Origin: Streptomyces spororaveus
GTDB lineage: Bacteria > Actinomycetota > Actinomycetes > Streptomycetales > Streptomycetaceae
Assembly: GCF_016755875.1 (NCBI RefSeq)
Contig: NZ_BNED01000005.1
Location: 7,019,501 to 7,083,500, forward strand
Direction of reading: 5' to 3'
DNA: 64,000 bases
In this document: positions 16,458 to 25,003 of the stretch, one piece after another
Numbering within the stretch: the stretch's first letter is position 1
How the letters are laid out: every line of letters begins with the position of its first letter
The notes under the pieces: model-generated
The model's input: the letters and a program-made list of their open reading frames with translations, nothing else
What the model was told of the DNA's origin: nothing
The model's database searches: none
Position numbers and translations under genes: made by a program

Positions 16458-18041
16458 GTGTTCAACCGGACCAGATGCCTGCAGATCACTGCGGCCCTTG
16501 CGTCCATATCCCTGCTCGCCGGATGCGGCCTGCTGTCGGAGGACGACGGCGACGGAAAGAAGAGGATCGTCGTCGGTACCACGAGCGCACCGAGCACCCT
16601 CGATCCCGCGGCCGCGTGGGACGGTTCCTGGGAGCTGTACCGGAACGTCTACCAGACCCTGCTGGCCTTCCCGACGGGATCCAGCAAGCCCCAGCCCGAC
16701 GCGGCCCAGGGCTGCGAGTTCACGGACGCGGCGAGCCAGGCCTACCGGTGCACCCTGCGCAAGGGCCTGAAGTTCTCCAACGGTGAGCCCCTCGACGCCG
16801 CGGCGGTCAAGTACTCCCTCGACCGGATCAAGACCATCGGCTCCAACGTCGGCCCCAAGGGTCTCTTCGGCACCCTCGACAAGATCGAGACGCCGGACCC
16901 GCTGACGGTCGTCTTCCACCTGAACACCTCGGACGCCACCTTCCCGTACGTCCTCGGCTCGCCCGCCGCCTCGCTCGTCGCGCCCAAGGACTACCCGGCC
17001 GACAAGGTCCGCGAGGGCGACAAGATCACCGGCTCCGGCCCGTACGTGCTCGACTCGTACAAGGACGGCGCCGAGGCGGTCCTCAACAAGAACCCGAACT
17101 ACACCGGCTTCGCCAAGCGGGCCAACGACGGGGTGACCATCCGCTACTTCGCGGACTCCCCGAAGATGGTCGCCGCGCTGAAGGCGAAGGAGGTCGACGC
17201 CACCTACCGAGGCCTGTCGGCCGCCGAGATCACGGACCTGCAGACCCCCGCCTCGCACGACGCGGGCGTCCAGGTCGTCGAGAACGTCGGCGCCGAGATC
17301 CGCTACCTGGTCTTCAACCCCAAGGACCCGGCCGTCGCCAAGCTCCCGGTCCGCCAGGCCATCGCCCAGATCGTCGACCGGGGCGCCCTCGTCTCCAAGG
17401 TCTACCAGGGCACCGCCGAGCCGCTCTACTCGATGGTCCCGAAGGGGGTCGTCGGCCACAAGACGCCGTACTACGACAAGTACGGCGCCGCGGACGTCGC
17501 CAAGGCCAGGAAGATCCTCAGGGACGCCGGGATCACCCAGCCGGTCGACCTGACCTTCTGGTACACCACCGACCGCTACGGCTCCTCCACCGCCGACGAG
17601 TTCACCGAGCTCAAGCGGCAGCTGGACGAGAGCCAGCTCTTCCGGATCACTCTGCGCAGCCAGCCCTGGAAGACCTTCCAGACCGGCTACAAGACCGGTG
17701 AGTACCCGATCTTCGGCCGTGGCTGGTTCCCCGACTTCCCGGACCCGGACAACTTCATCGCGCCGTTCGTCGGCAAGGAGAACGCGGTCGGCACCCCGTA
17801 CGAGCCCAACGAGATCCTGACCGACCTGCTGCCCAAGACCCGCCGCGAGGGCGACCGCTCGGCCGGTGTCCAGGAGTTCGAGCGGGCCCAGCAGATCTTC
17901 GCCGAGGACGTCCGGCTGCTGCCCCTGTGGCAGGGCAAGCTGTACGTCGCGGCGCGCGAGGACATCGCGGGCGCCGAGCGGGCGCTGGACCCGCAGACCG
18001 TCATGCAGATGTGGGAGTTCTACCGCAAGACCAGCTGGTAG
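16458..18041 (+). CDS. ABC transporter solute-binding lipoprotein, family 5 (peptide/nickel type)
   Basis: A 527-residue extracytoplasmic binding protein. The N-terminus has Arg residues, a hydrophobic stretch and the lipobox LLAGC, so it should be lipidated and held on the outer face of the membrane. Family 5 features follow: GTTSAPSTLDPA, LRKGLKFSNGEPLDAAAVKYS and a C-terminal region ending in QMWEFYRKTSW. GTG 16458 is preferred to GTG 16452 because GGAG is then 7 nt away rather than 1. No permease or ATPase is adjacent, so it is an orphan binding protein. The ligand is probably an oligopeptide or similar but cannot be assigned. Confidence 0.93.
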   Translation: MFNRTRCLQITAALASISLLAGCGLLSEDDGDGKKRIVVGTTSAPSTLDPAAAWDGSWELYRNVYQTLLAFPTGSSKPQPDAAQGCEFTDAASQAYRCTLRKGLKFSNGEPLDAAAVKYSLDRIKTIGSNVGPKGLFGTLDKIETPDPLTVVFHLNTSDATFPYVLGSPAASLVAPKDYPADKVREGDKITGSGPYVLDSYKDGAEAVLNKNPNYTGFAKRANDGVTIRYFADSPKMVAALKAKEVDATYRGLSAAEITDLQTPASHDAGVQVVENVGAEIRYLVFNPKDPAVAKLPVRQAIAQIVDRGALVSKVYQGTAEPLYSMVPKGVVGHKTPYYDKYGAADVAKARKILRDAGITQPVDLTFWYTTDRYGSSTADEFTELKRQLDESQLFRITLRSQPWKTFQTGYKTGEYPIFGRGWFPDFPDPDNFIAPFVGKENAVGTPYEPNEILTDLLPKTRREGDRSAGVQEFERAQQIFAEDVRLLPLWQGKLYVAAREDIAGAERALDPQTVMQMWEFYRKTSW

Positions 18042-18053
18042 TACCGGCGCCGG

Positions 18054-18082
18054 CGCGTCGGCCGCCCTGGGCGGCCGACGCG
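18054..18082. terminator. Strong hairpin terminator after the solute-binding protein gene
   Basis: A perfect 13-bp GC-rich stem (arm CGCGTCGGCCGCC, loop CTG) begins 13 nt after the stop codon and is followed by TTGT. It separates the transporter gene from the uracil-DNA glycosylase gene. Confidence 0.8.
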
Positions 18083-18144
18083 TTGTCAGTGGGCCCCGGT
18101 AAGTTCTGGAGCAGTTGCACGAACTTGTACCGGAGGTTGTCGTC

Positions 18145-18822
18145 GTGACCCAGATGCTGCCCGAGTCCTGGCTCCCCGTCCTCGGCGGGGAGCTGGACCA
18201 GCCCTACTTCAAAGAGCTCACCGAGTTCGTCGAGAAGGAACGGGCGAACGGGCCGGTCTACCCGCCCCGCGAGCAGGTTTTCGCGGCCCTGGAGGCCACT
18301 CCCTTCGAGCGGGTGAAGGTGCTCGTCCTCGGCCAGGACCCGTACCACGGCGCCGGCCAGGGTCACGGTCTGTGCTTCTCCGTGCAGCCCGGGGTCAAGA
18401 CCCCGCCCTCGCTGCGCAACATCTACAAGGAGATGAAGGAGGAGCTCGACCTGCCGATCCCGGACAACGGGTACCTGATGCCGTGGGCCGAGCAGGGCGT
18501 CCTGCTGCTCAACGCGGTGCTCACGGTCCGGGAGGCCGAGCCCAATTCGCACAAGGGCAAGGGCTGGGAGAAGTTCACCGACGCCGTGATCCGCGCGGTC
18601 TCCGAGCGGCCCGACCCGGCCGTCTTCGTCTTGTGGGGCGCCTACGCCCAGAAGAAGCTCCCGCTGATCGACGAGGAGCGGCACGTGGTCGTCAAGGGCG
18701 CCCACCCCTCCCCGCTGTCCGCGAAGAAGTTCTTCGGATCCCGGCCCTTCACGCAGATCAACGAGGCCATCGCCGCGCAGGGGCATGAGCCGATCGACTG
18801 GCGGATCCCGGACCTCGGCTGA
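18145..18822 (+). CDS. ung: Uracil-DNA glycosylase, family 1
   Basis: A 225-residue family 1 uracil-DNA glycosylase that removes uracil from DNA to begin base-excision repair. GQDPYHG carries the catalytic Asp65, and HPSPLS supplies the conserved His in the minor-groove loop. The uracil pocket residues GLCFSV and LLLNAVLTV are intact. GTG 18145 has CGGAGG 8 nt upstream. A single gene, isolated from the upstream transporter gene by a terminator. Confidence 0.96.
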   Translation: MTQMLPESWLPVLGGELDQPYFKELTEFVEKERANGPVYPPREQVFAALEATPFERVKVLVLGQDPYHGAGQGHGLCFSVQPGVKTPPSLRNIYKEMKEELDLPIPDNGYLMPWAEQGVLLLNAVLTVREAEPNSHKGKGWEKFTDAVIRAVSERPDPAVFVLWGAYAQKKLPLIDEERHVVVKGAHPSPLSAKKFFGSRPFTQINEAIAAQGHEPIDWRIPDLG

Positions 18823-18917
18823 CGTCCCCCCGCGCCTCGGCGCCATTGCCGGTACCTCCGGCTAGCTTCTAGATGATCAGACCGGAGCAGGTCTGGCAGA
18901 GCAAGCCGGAGGCCGCC

Positions 18918-19532
18918 GTGACCGAGCAGCAGGAGGCGTCGGAGGACGCCGTCATGACCAGGATCGGCCAGGCGGTCATCCTGCTGCACGCCGGGGACCG
19001 CGAGGAGGCCCGCAACCGGCTCGGCGAGATCTGGTCCGAGATCGGCGAGGAGGGGGACTCCCTCCACCGGTGCACCCTGGCCCACTACATGGCCGACGCC
19101 CAGGACGATCCGGCCGACGAGCTGGCCTGGGACCTGCGGGCCCTGACGGCCGCCGCTGCCGCCGACCGGCCGGACGACGGGCCCGGGACCGGGCCGCCCC
19201 AGGACGGGCGGCCCGTGCGGTGGGAGCCGCATCCGGCGATGCGCGTGTTCTACCCGTCCCTGCACCTGAGCCTGGCCGCCGACTACATGAAACTGCAGCG
19301 GCCGGAGGCGGCCCGGGTCCACCTGGCCCGGGCCCGCGCGGCCACCGGGGCGCTGGCCGACGACGGGTACGGGAACGGCGTCCGGGTCGCCATCGCCCGG
19401 CTGGAGCGGCGACTGGCCACGGAGCCGGGAAGCGGCCCCGGCCCCGGTCCTGCCGCCGGACCAGGACCCCGACCCGGACCCCGACCCGGACATGGGCCTG
19501 GGCCCAAGCCGTTCCCCGAGCAGTCCCCGTAG
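18918..19532 (+). CDS. Hypothetical protein with helical repeat and Gly-Pro-rich tail
   Basis: A 204-residue protein of unknown function. The first 130 residues read as alpha-helical TPR-like sequence (ILLHAGDREEARNRLGEIWS, LHRCTLAHYMADAQDDPADE), and a second helical block starts at PSLHLSLAADYM. The last 35 residues are a low-complexity Gly-Pro-Arg tail. GTG 18918 follows CCGGAGG; an upstream ATG at 18873 is in frame but has no good ribosome binding site. It converges on the lipoprotein gene with a 19-bp gap. The core looks like a conserved actinobacterial tetratricopeptide protein. Confidence 0.75.
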   Translation: MTEQQEASEDAVMTRIGQAVILLHAGDREEARNRLGEIWSEIGEEGDSLHRCTLAHYMADAQDDPADELAWDLRALTAAAAADRPDDGPGTGPPQDGRPVRWEPHPAMRVFYPSLHLSLAADYMKLQRPEAARVHLARARAATGALADDGYGNGVRVAIARLERRLATEPGSGPGPGPAAGPGPRPGPRPGHGPGPKPFPEQSP

Positions 19533-19551
19533 GCCGGACGCCCGCGTGCGG

Positions 19552-20091
19552 TCAGTCCCCGTGCACGCCCGAGCAGATACGGGCCTCCGGGCTGTCGGGG
19601 CGCCAGTGGCCGTGCCTGCGGCCCAGCGCGCACACATCGGCCGGCCGCACCGGGAGCTTCCGGATCAGCTCACGCTCCACCTCGGCGTCGGGCCGGGCAC
19701 GCCGCGGATGCCCGTCCGGGCGCCCGGAGACGGGCTCGGCGGGCCGCCGGGGCTCCGGGATGTCCGGGACCGGCGGCGCCTCCTGCGCGGTCCCGCCGGA
19801 GCCGCCCGGTACGGGGCGCTGCGCGGACCGCTGGGCGGGCGCGGGGGCCGCCGGGGCCGCGGGCCGCTCCGGGGCGGCCTCCACCGCCTCCAGCGCCTCC
19901 AGGGCGGGTGCCCGGACGGCCACGGGGGCGGCCCCGGGCCCGCCCCGCGGATCGTGGCGGGGCGGTACCCCGGTGGCGGGGGCCGCCGCCGGCTGCACGG
20001 GTCCGGGGCTCACATTCACACAGCCGGTGACCGCCGAGACGGCGCAGGCGACTCCGAGCAGCAGCGTTGTCGTGGTTCGGGTTGGATGCAC
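19552..20091 (-). CDS. Putative secreted lipoprotein, proline/alanine-rich
   Basis: A 179-residue protein starting at GTG 20091. It has a short positive N-terminus, a hydrophobic stretch TTLLLGVACAVSAVTGC, and a lipobox-like VTGC with Cys about residue 24, so it is a likely lipoprotein. The middle is Pro/Ala-rich and disordered. The C-terminal 60 residues (EVERELIRKLPVRPADVCAL and RICSGVHGD) look folded with two cysteines. The function is unknown. It is on the strand opposite to its neighbours and appears monocistronic. Confidence 0.7.
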   Translation of the reverse strand: MHPTRTTTTLLLGVACAVSAVTGCVNVSPGPVQPAAAPATGVPPRHDPRGGPGAAPVAVRAPALEALEAVEAAPERPAAPAAPAPAQRSAQRPVPGGSGGTAQEAPPVPDIPEPRRPAEPVSGRPDGHPRRARPDAEVERELIRKLPVRPADVCALGRRHGHWRPDSPEARICSGVHGD

Positions 20092-20201
20092 GCGCGCAAC
20101 TCTGCTGTGCGAGGACCCGGTTGCGAAAACCCGGAGCCGATATTCACCCCGCACGGGTGACGGCCGCACCCGCCGTCCAGGGACTGGCCCCCGGACGCCT
20201 T

Positions 20202-20726
20202 CTAGTCCCCGGTGGCGCCGTCGATCTGCTCGCGCACCAGGTCCGCGTGGCCGTTGTGGCGCGCGTATTCCTCGATCATGTGGGTGTAGACCCAGCGCAG
20301 GCTGAACACCTCACCGCGGTGGTGGCTCTCGGCCCGCGAGAGCAGGTCCAGCGAACGGCCCGCGGCGGCCTGGCGCGCCAGCTCGACCTCGGTCTGCCAG
20401 ACCTGCTCGGCCTCCGCCCAGGTGGCGGTCTCCGTGAAGTGGAAATCGCCGTCCGGGTCCTCGCTCGTGCAGTACAGCTCGGGAACGTCCTCGCCCAGCA
20501 TGATCTCCCGGAACCAGTACCGCTCCACCTCCGCCATGTGCCGTACGAGGCCCAGCAGGCTCAGCTCGGAGGGCGCGAGCGGGGTGCGGCGCAGCTGTTC
20601 GTCCTGGAGCCCCTCGCACTTCCAGGCGAGGGTGGCACGGTGGTAGTCGAGCCATCCGTCCAGCATCTCCCGCTCGTCGGCGGTGGGGGCGGGTTCGGTG
20701 CGATGTGATCCAGAACTGGTGGTCAT
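20202..20726 (-). CDS. DinB-like four-helix protein (DUF664 type)
   Basis: A 174-residue DinB/YfiT-like four-helix bundle. The His residues expected to bind a metal are in YHRAT, LVRHMAEVERYW and YARHNGHADLVREQIDG, the last being the family's diagnostic C-terminal motif. Many actinobacterial members are thiol-dependent transferases using mycothiol. ATG 20726 begins MTTSSGSHRTEP. It is divergent from the Gfo/Idh/MocA gene across 84 bp containing GGGATT-N10-AATCCC (20763-20784). Confidence 0.88.
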   Translation of the reverse strand: MTTSSGSHRTEPAPTADEREMLDGWLDYHRATLAWKCEGLQDEQLRRTPLAPSELSLLGLVRHMAEVERYWFREIMLGEDVPELYCTSEDPDGDFHFTETATWAEAEQVWQTEVELARQAAAGRSLDLLSRAESHHRGEVFSLRWVYTHMIEEYARHNGHADLVREQIDGATGD

Positions 20727-20810
20727 GCGGCCCATCCTCGGCGAACCGGGCCCCCGCCACCAGGGATTAAGCTGCGGGAATCCCACAAGGAACCAACCTG
20801 GAGGCGCCCG

Positions 20811-21716
20811 GTGAAGGTCGGCTGCATCGGACTCGGCGACATCGCGCAGAAGGCGTACCTGCCCGTCCTCACCACCCGCCCGGGCATCGAGCTGCACCTG
20901 CAGACCCGTAACCCCGCGACCCTGGAGCTGGTCGGCGACACCCACCACGTCCCGGCCGCGCGCCGGCACACCGATCTCGACGCGCTGCTCGCCCAGGGGC
21001 TCGACGCGGCCTTCGTGCACGCCGCCACCGTGGCCCACCCCGAGATCGTCACGCGGCTGCTGGAGGCCGGCGTACCCGTGTACGTGGACAAGCCGCTCGC
21101 CTACGAACTCGATCAGTCGCGGCAGCTCGTGGAACGGGCCGAGCAGCTCGGGGTCTGCCTCGCCGTCGGCTTCAACCGCCGCTTCGCGCCCGCCTACGCG
21201 CAGTGCGCCGACCACGCCCGCGAACTGATCGTCATGCAGAAGAACCGGGTCGGGCTGCCCGAGGACCCGCGCACGCTGGTGCTGGACGACTTCATCCACG
21301 TCGTGGACACCCTGCGGTTCCTGCTGCCCGGCGAGCCCGACCACTTCGACGTCCGGGCAGTGGTGCGCGAGGGGCTGATGCACCAGGTGGTGCTCCAGCT
21401 GTCCGGCTCGGGCTTCACCGCCCTCGGCATCATGAACCGGCTCTCCGGCTCCACCGAGGAGATCCTGGAGGTCTCCGGCCGGGACACCAAGCGGCAGGTC
21501 GTCAATCTCGCCGAAGTCATCGACCACAAGGGCCAGCCGACCGTGCGGCGCCGCGGGGACTGGGTCCCCGTCGCCCGCCAGCGCGGCATCGAGCAGGTCG
21601 TCGACCACTTCCTGGAGGCGGTCGCGGCGGGCACCACGCTCAGCGCCCGCGACGCCCTGCGAACCCACGAGCTGTGCGAGCGGGTGGTGAGCTCGGCTCT
21701 GGAGCAGGCCTCCTGA
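20811..21716 (+). CDS. Gfo/Idh/MocA family oxidoreductase
   Basis: A 301-residue NAD(P)-dependent oxidoreductase. The Rossmann motif GCIGLGDIAQKAY is at the start, and YVDKPLAYE carries the conserved EKP-like Lys (here DKP). GFNRRFAPAY and the C-terminal beta-sheet domain follow. GTG 20811 follows CTGGAGG. The substrate, probably a sugar or cyclitol, is unknown. Its 3' end overlaps the convergent apolipoprotein N-acyltransferase gene by 77 bp. Confidence 0.92.
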   Translation: MKVGCIGLGDIAQKAYLPVLTTRPGIELHLQTRNPATLELVGDTHHVPAARRHTDLDALLAQGLDAAFVHAATVAHPEIVTRLLEAGVPVYVDKPLAYELDQSRQLVERAEQLGVCLAVGFNRRFAPAYAQCADHARELIVMQKNRVGLPEDPRTLVLDDFIHVVDTLRFLLPGEPDHFDVRAVVREGLMHQVVLQLSGSGFTALGIMNRLSGSTEEILEVSGRDTKRQVVNLAEVIDHKGQPTVRRRGDWVPVARQRGIEQVVDHFLEAVAAGTTLSARDALRTHELCERVVSSALEQAS

Positions 21717-23229
21717 GCGTACGGCTGCCGGCGACCGCGCAGTACACCGCGAGGGCGGCGAGGGCGGCGGCCACCGGCCAGTCCCCGAAGCGGACGTAGA
21801 GGGTCGTGCCGCGGGCGAGCGGCACCTCGTACACGGCCGCCGTGCTCGCGGAGGTGGGCAGGGCGGCGCCGACCCGCGCCCCGGACGGGCCGTTCACGAC
21901 GCTGATGCCCGTGAGGGTGGCGTGGACCATCGGGCGGCCGTTCTCGGCGGCGCGCAGCGCGGCCAGCGAGGCGTGCTGGGCCGGGGCCCAGCTGTCCTGG
22001 AACGAGGAGGTCGCCGACTGGGCGACGAGCAGGGAGGCGCCGTCCAGGGTGAGGCGCCGGCTCATGTCGGGGAAGGCCGACTCGAAGCACACCAGCGGGC
22101 CGACGCGGACGCCACCGGGCCCGTCCGGCCGGGCGGGCAGGTCCATGACCACCGGGGTGTCGCCGCGCACCCGGTCCTCGCCCGCGGCCCTGCCGACCGA
22201 GGTGGCCCAGCCGAACAGCGCACGGGCCGGCACGTACTCCCCGAAGGGGACCAGCCGCATCTTGTCGTACCGGTCGCCGGTGGGGCCCTGGGGGCCCACG
22301 AGGACCGCGCTCTTGTAGATCCCGGGGCGGTCCGCCCGCCGCGCGTCCACGTTCACCAGCAGCGGAGCCCCGACCTCCGCCGACAGTGCGGCCAGCCGCC
22401 GGGCCAGGTCCGGCCGGGCCGTCAGGTCCGCTCCGACGCTGCTCTCGCCCCACACCACCAGATCGACCCGCTGCCCGGCCAGCGGCCGCGTCAGCCGCTC
22501 GCCGAGGTCGAACCGCCGTTCCGCGCTGTCCGGGGCGTCCGCCACCGGGCCCGGCTGTACGACGGCCACGCGCAGCCGGCCCGATTCCTCGGGCCGGGCC
22601 GCCCACACCCACACCGCTCCCGTCAGCACCGCGCATCCGGTCATCCCCGCCACCGCCGGGACCCGCGCCCCCGGCACCGCGATCAGCAGCACCAGCGCGC
22701 AGTTCACCGCGACCACCAGCAGGCTGACCAGCCACACCCCGCCGACCGAGGCCAGCCGCAGCGCGGGCGCCACCTGCCACTGGCTCGCCCCCAGCAGGCC
22801 CCACGGCCCGCCCAGGCCCTGCCAGGACCGGATCAGCTCCGACAGCAGCCACCCGGCGGGCACGAGGACGAGCGCGCAGCAGGACCGGCCCGCCGCCGGG
22901 GTCCCGCCGAGGAGCTCCCGCACCAGGAGGGCCCAGGGGATCCAGAGCAGCCCGAGCAGTGCCGCCACGGGGATCAGGAACACGTGCAGGCTGGGCAGCA
23001 GCCAGTGGTGGACGGCCAGGATGAAACCGGAGCCGCCGAGCCAGCCCTCCAGCGCCGCCCGCCGCCCGGTGGGGGCCGACCGCAGCAGCAGCATCCAGGG
23101 CACGAGGGCGGCGTAGGCGAACCACCAGAGCGCGGGGGCGGGGAAGGCGAGGGCGGGCAGCGCCCCGGCGGCCACGGCGGCGGGCGCACGCCATCCAGGG
23201 GACCACCACCGCATGCTCGTCATGATCAT
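21640..23229 (-). CDS. lnt: Apolipoprotein N-acyltransferase
   Basis: A 529-residue membrane enzyme that adds the third acyl chain to lipoproteins. The N-terminal third is a series of hydrophobic helices. A carbon-nitrogen hydrolase domain follows with the Glu-Lys-Cys triad visible in WGESS, YDKMRLVPFGEY and VCFESAFPD. A last membrane helix lies near the C-terminus (WPVAAALAALAVYCAVAG) before a basic tail. ATG 23229 has GGAGG about 6 nt upstream; two nearby in-frame ATGs are alternatives. Actinobacteria often carry more than one copy, so it may not be the only enzyme. Confidence 0.94.
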   Translation of the reverse strand: MIMTSMRWWSPGWRAPAAVAAGALPALAFPAPALWWFAYAALVPWMLLLRSAPTGRRAALEGWLGGSGFILAVHHWLLPSLHVFLIPVAALLGLLWIPWALLVRELLGGTPAAGRSCCALVLVPAGWLLSELIRSWQGLGGPWGLLGASQWQVAPALRLASVGGVWLVSLLVVAVNCALVLLIAVPGARVPAVAGMTGCAVLTGAVWVWAARPEESGRLRVAVVQPGPVADAPDSAERRFDLGERLTRPLAGQRVDLVVWGESSVGADLTARPDLARRLAALSAEVGAPLLVNVDARRADRPGIYKSAVLVGPQGPTGDRYDKMRLVPFGEYVPARALFGWATSVGRAAGEDRVRGDTPVVMDLPARPDGPGGVRVGPLVCFESAFPDMSRRLTLDGASLLVAQSATSSFQDSWAPAQHASLAALRAAENGRPMVHATLTGISVVNGPSGARVGAALPTSASTAAVYEVPLARGTTLYVRFGDWPVAAALAALAVYCAVAGSRTLRRPAPEPSSPPARTARGFAGRRGR

Positions 23230-23295
23230 GGCGTGCCTCCGCTTCCAGTGTGGCAGTGCCGGGCATCCGGGCCAGTCGAGCGGCTCCGCCCCGGC

Positions 23296-23763
23296 TCAGG
23301 CGGACATGTGCCGCCATTTCTCGTGCACGGTGACGCCGGTGAGCCGCCAGCCGTCAGGGGTGCGGGCCAGCGTGAAGCCGTAGCGCCCGGCGGCGACGAA
23401 GTTGGGCGCGGTGACCGCGGGGTCGGAGTCCGGCCCCGCCAGCCGCATCGGATTGAGGAAGTCCGCCCGGACCTCGGCGCTGTCCCCGGGGGACCCGCCC
23501 AGGTCCTCGATCCGGATCAGCCGGTTCACGATCAGGTGCTGGCGGACGGGGAAGAGCGTCATCGTCTCCGCCAGCCAGTCCGCGACCTCGGCCACCGGAC
23601 CCTCGATCCCGCCGGCCGAGCTGTAGTCGACCCGTCCGGAGGCGGTGAACAGGTCCCGGTACGCGGCCCAGTCACCGTCGTCCACGGCCACCGCGTAGCC
23701 CGTGACCACATCGTCGATCGCCAGCCGGTCCATCACCGTCGCGAGCTCCACACGCTGAGTCAT
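23296..23763 (-). CDS. SnoaL-like / NTF2-fold protein
   Basis: A 155-residue small alpha+beta protein. AIDDVVTGYAVAVDDGDWAA with FTASGRVDYSSAGGIEG is the typical start of SnoaL-like proteins, which include hydrolases, isomerases and dehydratases acting on small polar molecules. The conserved HLIVNRLIRIE strand and W-rich C-terminus (GWRLTGVTVHEKW) are present. It lies 66 bp downstream of the lnt start on the same strand, reading toward lnt, and may be co-transcribed. No specific substrate can be inferred. Confidence 0.85.
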   Translation of the reverse strand: MTQRVELATVMDRLAIDDVVTGYAVAVDDGDWAAYRDLFTASGRVDYSSAGGIEGPVAEVADWLAETMTLFPVRQHLIVNRLIRIEDLGGSPGDSAEVRADFLNPMRLAGPDSDPAVTAPNFVAAGRYGFTLARTPDGWRLTGVTVHEKWRHMSA

Positions 23764-23832
23764 CGGGTCAGTGTGGGGCTGCGCGGGCGCGAGGCCAAGG
23801 GCCGTGCGCCCACCGGATCTTCCCGCGGGCGG

Positions 23833-24009
23833 TCAATGACCGGAACGGGACTCCCGCTGCCGGACCACGACGAGGAACGCGTCGCTGTCCAGGTCCATGA
23901 CCACCTCCGCCGGCACCCCCTCGCGCATCCGCTGCGCGGCGTACTCCTCGGCGGGCCAGCTTCCCCGCGGACTTCCGGCGGGAAATCGCTCCAGCACCAC
24001 ACGACCCAT
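23833..24009 (-). CDS. Small conserved-looking hypothetical protein (58 aa)
   Basis: ATG 24009 follows an AGGGGG ribosome binding site and opens a 58-codon frame: MGRVVLERFPAGSPRGSW, then EEYAAQRMREGVPAEVVMDL, ending VVVRQRESRSGH. Codon third positions are GC-biased and the sequence is balanced and plausibly folded, unlike the overlapping frames here. It lies 69 bp upstream of the SnoaL-like gene on the same strand, and downstream of the original uppP end. The function is unknown. Confidence 0.6.
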   Translation of the reverse strand: MGRVVLERFPAGSPRGSWPAEEYAAQRMREGVPAEVVMDLDSDAFLVVVRQRESRSGH

Positions 24010-24057
24010 GGGACACCCCCTGCTGCTTGCCTTCCGCTCTCTTCAGGCACAACGACG

Positions 24058-24093
24058 CGCAGGCCGCCCGGGAACGTTCCCGAACGGCCTGCG
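24058..24093. terminator. Hairpin downstream of the original uppP 3' end
   Basis: CGCAGGCCG (24058-24066) pairs with CGGCCTGCG (24085-24093) around an inner perfect palindrome CGGGAACGTTCCCG. It lies 30 nt past the stop of the displaced uppP tail, so it was probably the uppP terminator before the insertion separated them. Confidence 0.7.
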
Positions 24094-24122
24094 GTTCACG
24101 CGAAGAGGTGGAGCGGGCCCCG

Positions 24123-24198
24123 TCAGGAACCCGACTCGCCCGCGTGCGGGCTCAGCACGTCCGTGCCGATCAGCACGAACAGCACGATGCCCAGGAGG
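24123..24198 (-). pseudogene. Displaced 3' tail of uppP (left end of insertion)
   Basis: On the minus strand this encodes the last 24 residues of undecaprenyl-diphosphatase (LLGIVLFVLIGTDVLSPHAG then ESGS and stop) and nothing upstream of it. Bases 24136-24198 are identical to 29052-29114 in the intact gene. The final four codons differ between the copies but encode the same residues. This is the original chromosomal end of uppP, cut off by the insertion. Confidence 0.92.
24136..24198. repeat. 63-bp direct repeat, left copy (att-like)
   Basis: A perfect 63-base match to 29052-29114 in the same orientation, offset 4,916 bp. Similarity ends abruptly on the right side with CCTTGAGG here against ATCCGG in the intact uppP. 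It marks the left junction of the inserted element. Confidence 0.95.
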
Positions 24199-25003
24199 CC
24201 TTGAGGCCGGATGCGGGGCAGGGGGGTCGCACGCGAAGTATCAGCATCCATTTGCGCTAGCCCCCAGGGATGTGCCACCGACCGCTCCGGTCGGTGCGAG
24301 CACCGTGCATCCGGAGTGCGACCGGGCCGACGTCCTCACCTTGCCGGGGTAGTCGTGCTGCGTCCAACCCGTTCGTCGCACACCGGCGGCGCCGGTCCGG
24401 CCCCGACCACCCGTGCCCGCGACCGGCCGCGCTACGCCGGGATCGCAGCCGACCGAGCGGGCAGGATGGGGGGACCGCTGTCAACGGGGGCAGACAGAGT
24501 AAAAGATCCGGTGCGGTCGATCGCTGAGTCGAAGCGCGGGTCACGAGCAGGGGCAGGGGCGGCAGTCCATCTCGTCAAGGCCGGGACAGTCGTGGTGGAT
24601 CCCAGACCAGTGCCGTAGTGCCCTCCTCCGGCAGATCTGGCGACCGTTGCTGACGCGTTGCACGTGGTGGTCGGGGTTGCACAGACCGCTGTTGAAGGGC
24701 TTGTCCACCAGCGAAGCCGACCCGCAGCGAAGTAGTTGCGGTAGATCGGATCGAACGCGCCATCGAGAGTGGGCATTTTCGCCAATCTTCCGAGCTAGAG
24801 GCCCCTGGGGCTCGGATCGTGGTTGAATCGCACGCTCTCGCGGAATCCTGCTTCAATTCGATTGCTCTTTGTGGGGATGGGGGATGACGTAGGGGCGCCC
24901 TTCATTTCAACTCGACTTGAGATTGATCAGCTCGTTGGCCTCACATTTCACGGCGGAGCGATCCTTCACGTCTCCGTCATGCCATTCCCGAGGGGGGGAA
25001 TCC
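24199..25003. other. Non-coding or decayed left part of the element
   Basis: About 800 bp with no convincing gene. A 9-bp stem hairpin (CACCGACCG-CTC-CGGTCGGTG) lies at 24276-24296. A minus-strand frame near 24553-24740 ends in a Cys-rich sequence (DCPGLDEMDCRPCPCS) but has no start or recognisable domain. The last 200 bp are AT-richer than the surroundings and should contain the promoter of the peptide gene; no clear -35/-10 pair was identified. Confidence 0.5.

Noticed and set aside
20763..20784. GGGATT-N10-AATCCC between DinB-like and oxidoreductase genes as an operator
   Set aside because: Six-base arms with a ten-base gap are expected fairly often; no regulator nearby.
24553..24740. Cysteine-rich minus-strand frame ending DCPGLDEMDCRPCPCS
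   Set aside because: No start codon with a ribosome binding site and no recognised family; insufficient to call a gene in a decayed region.
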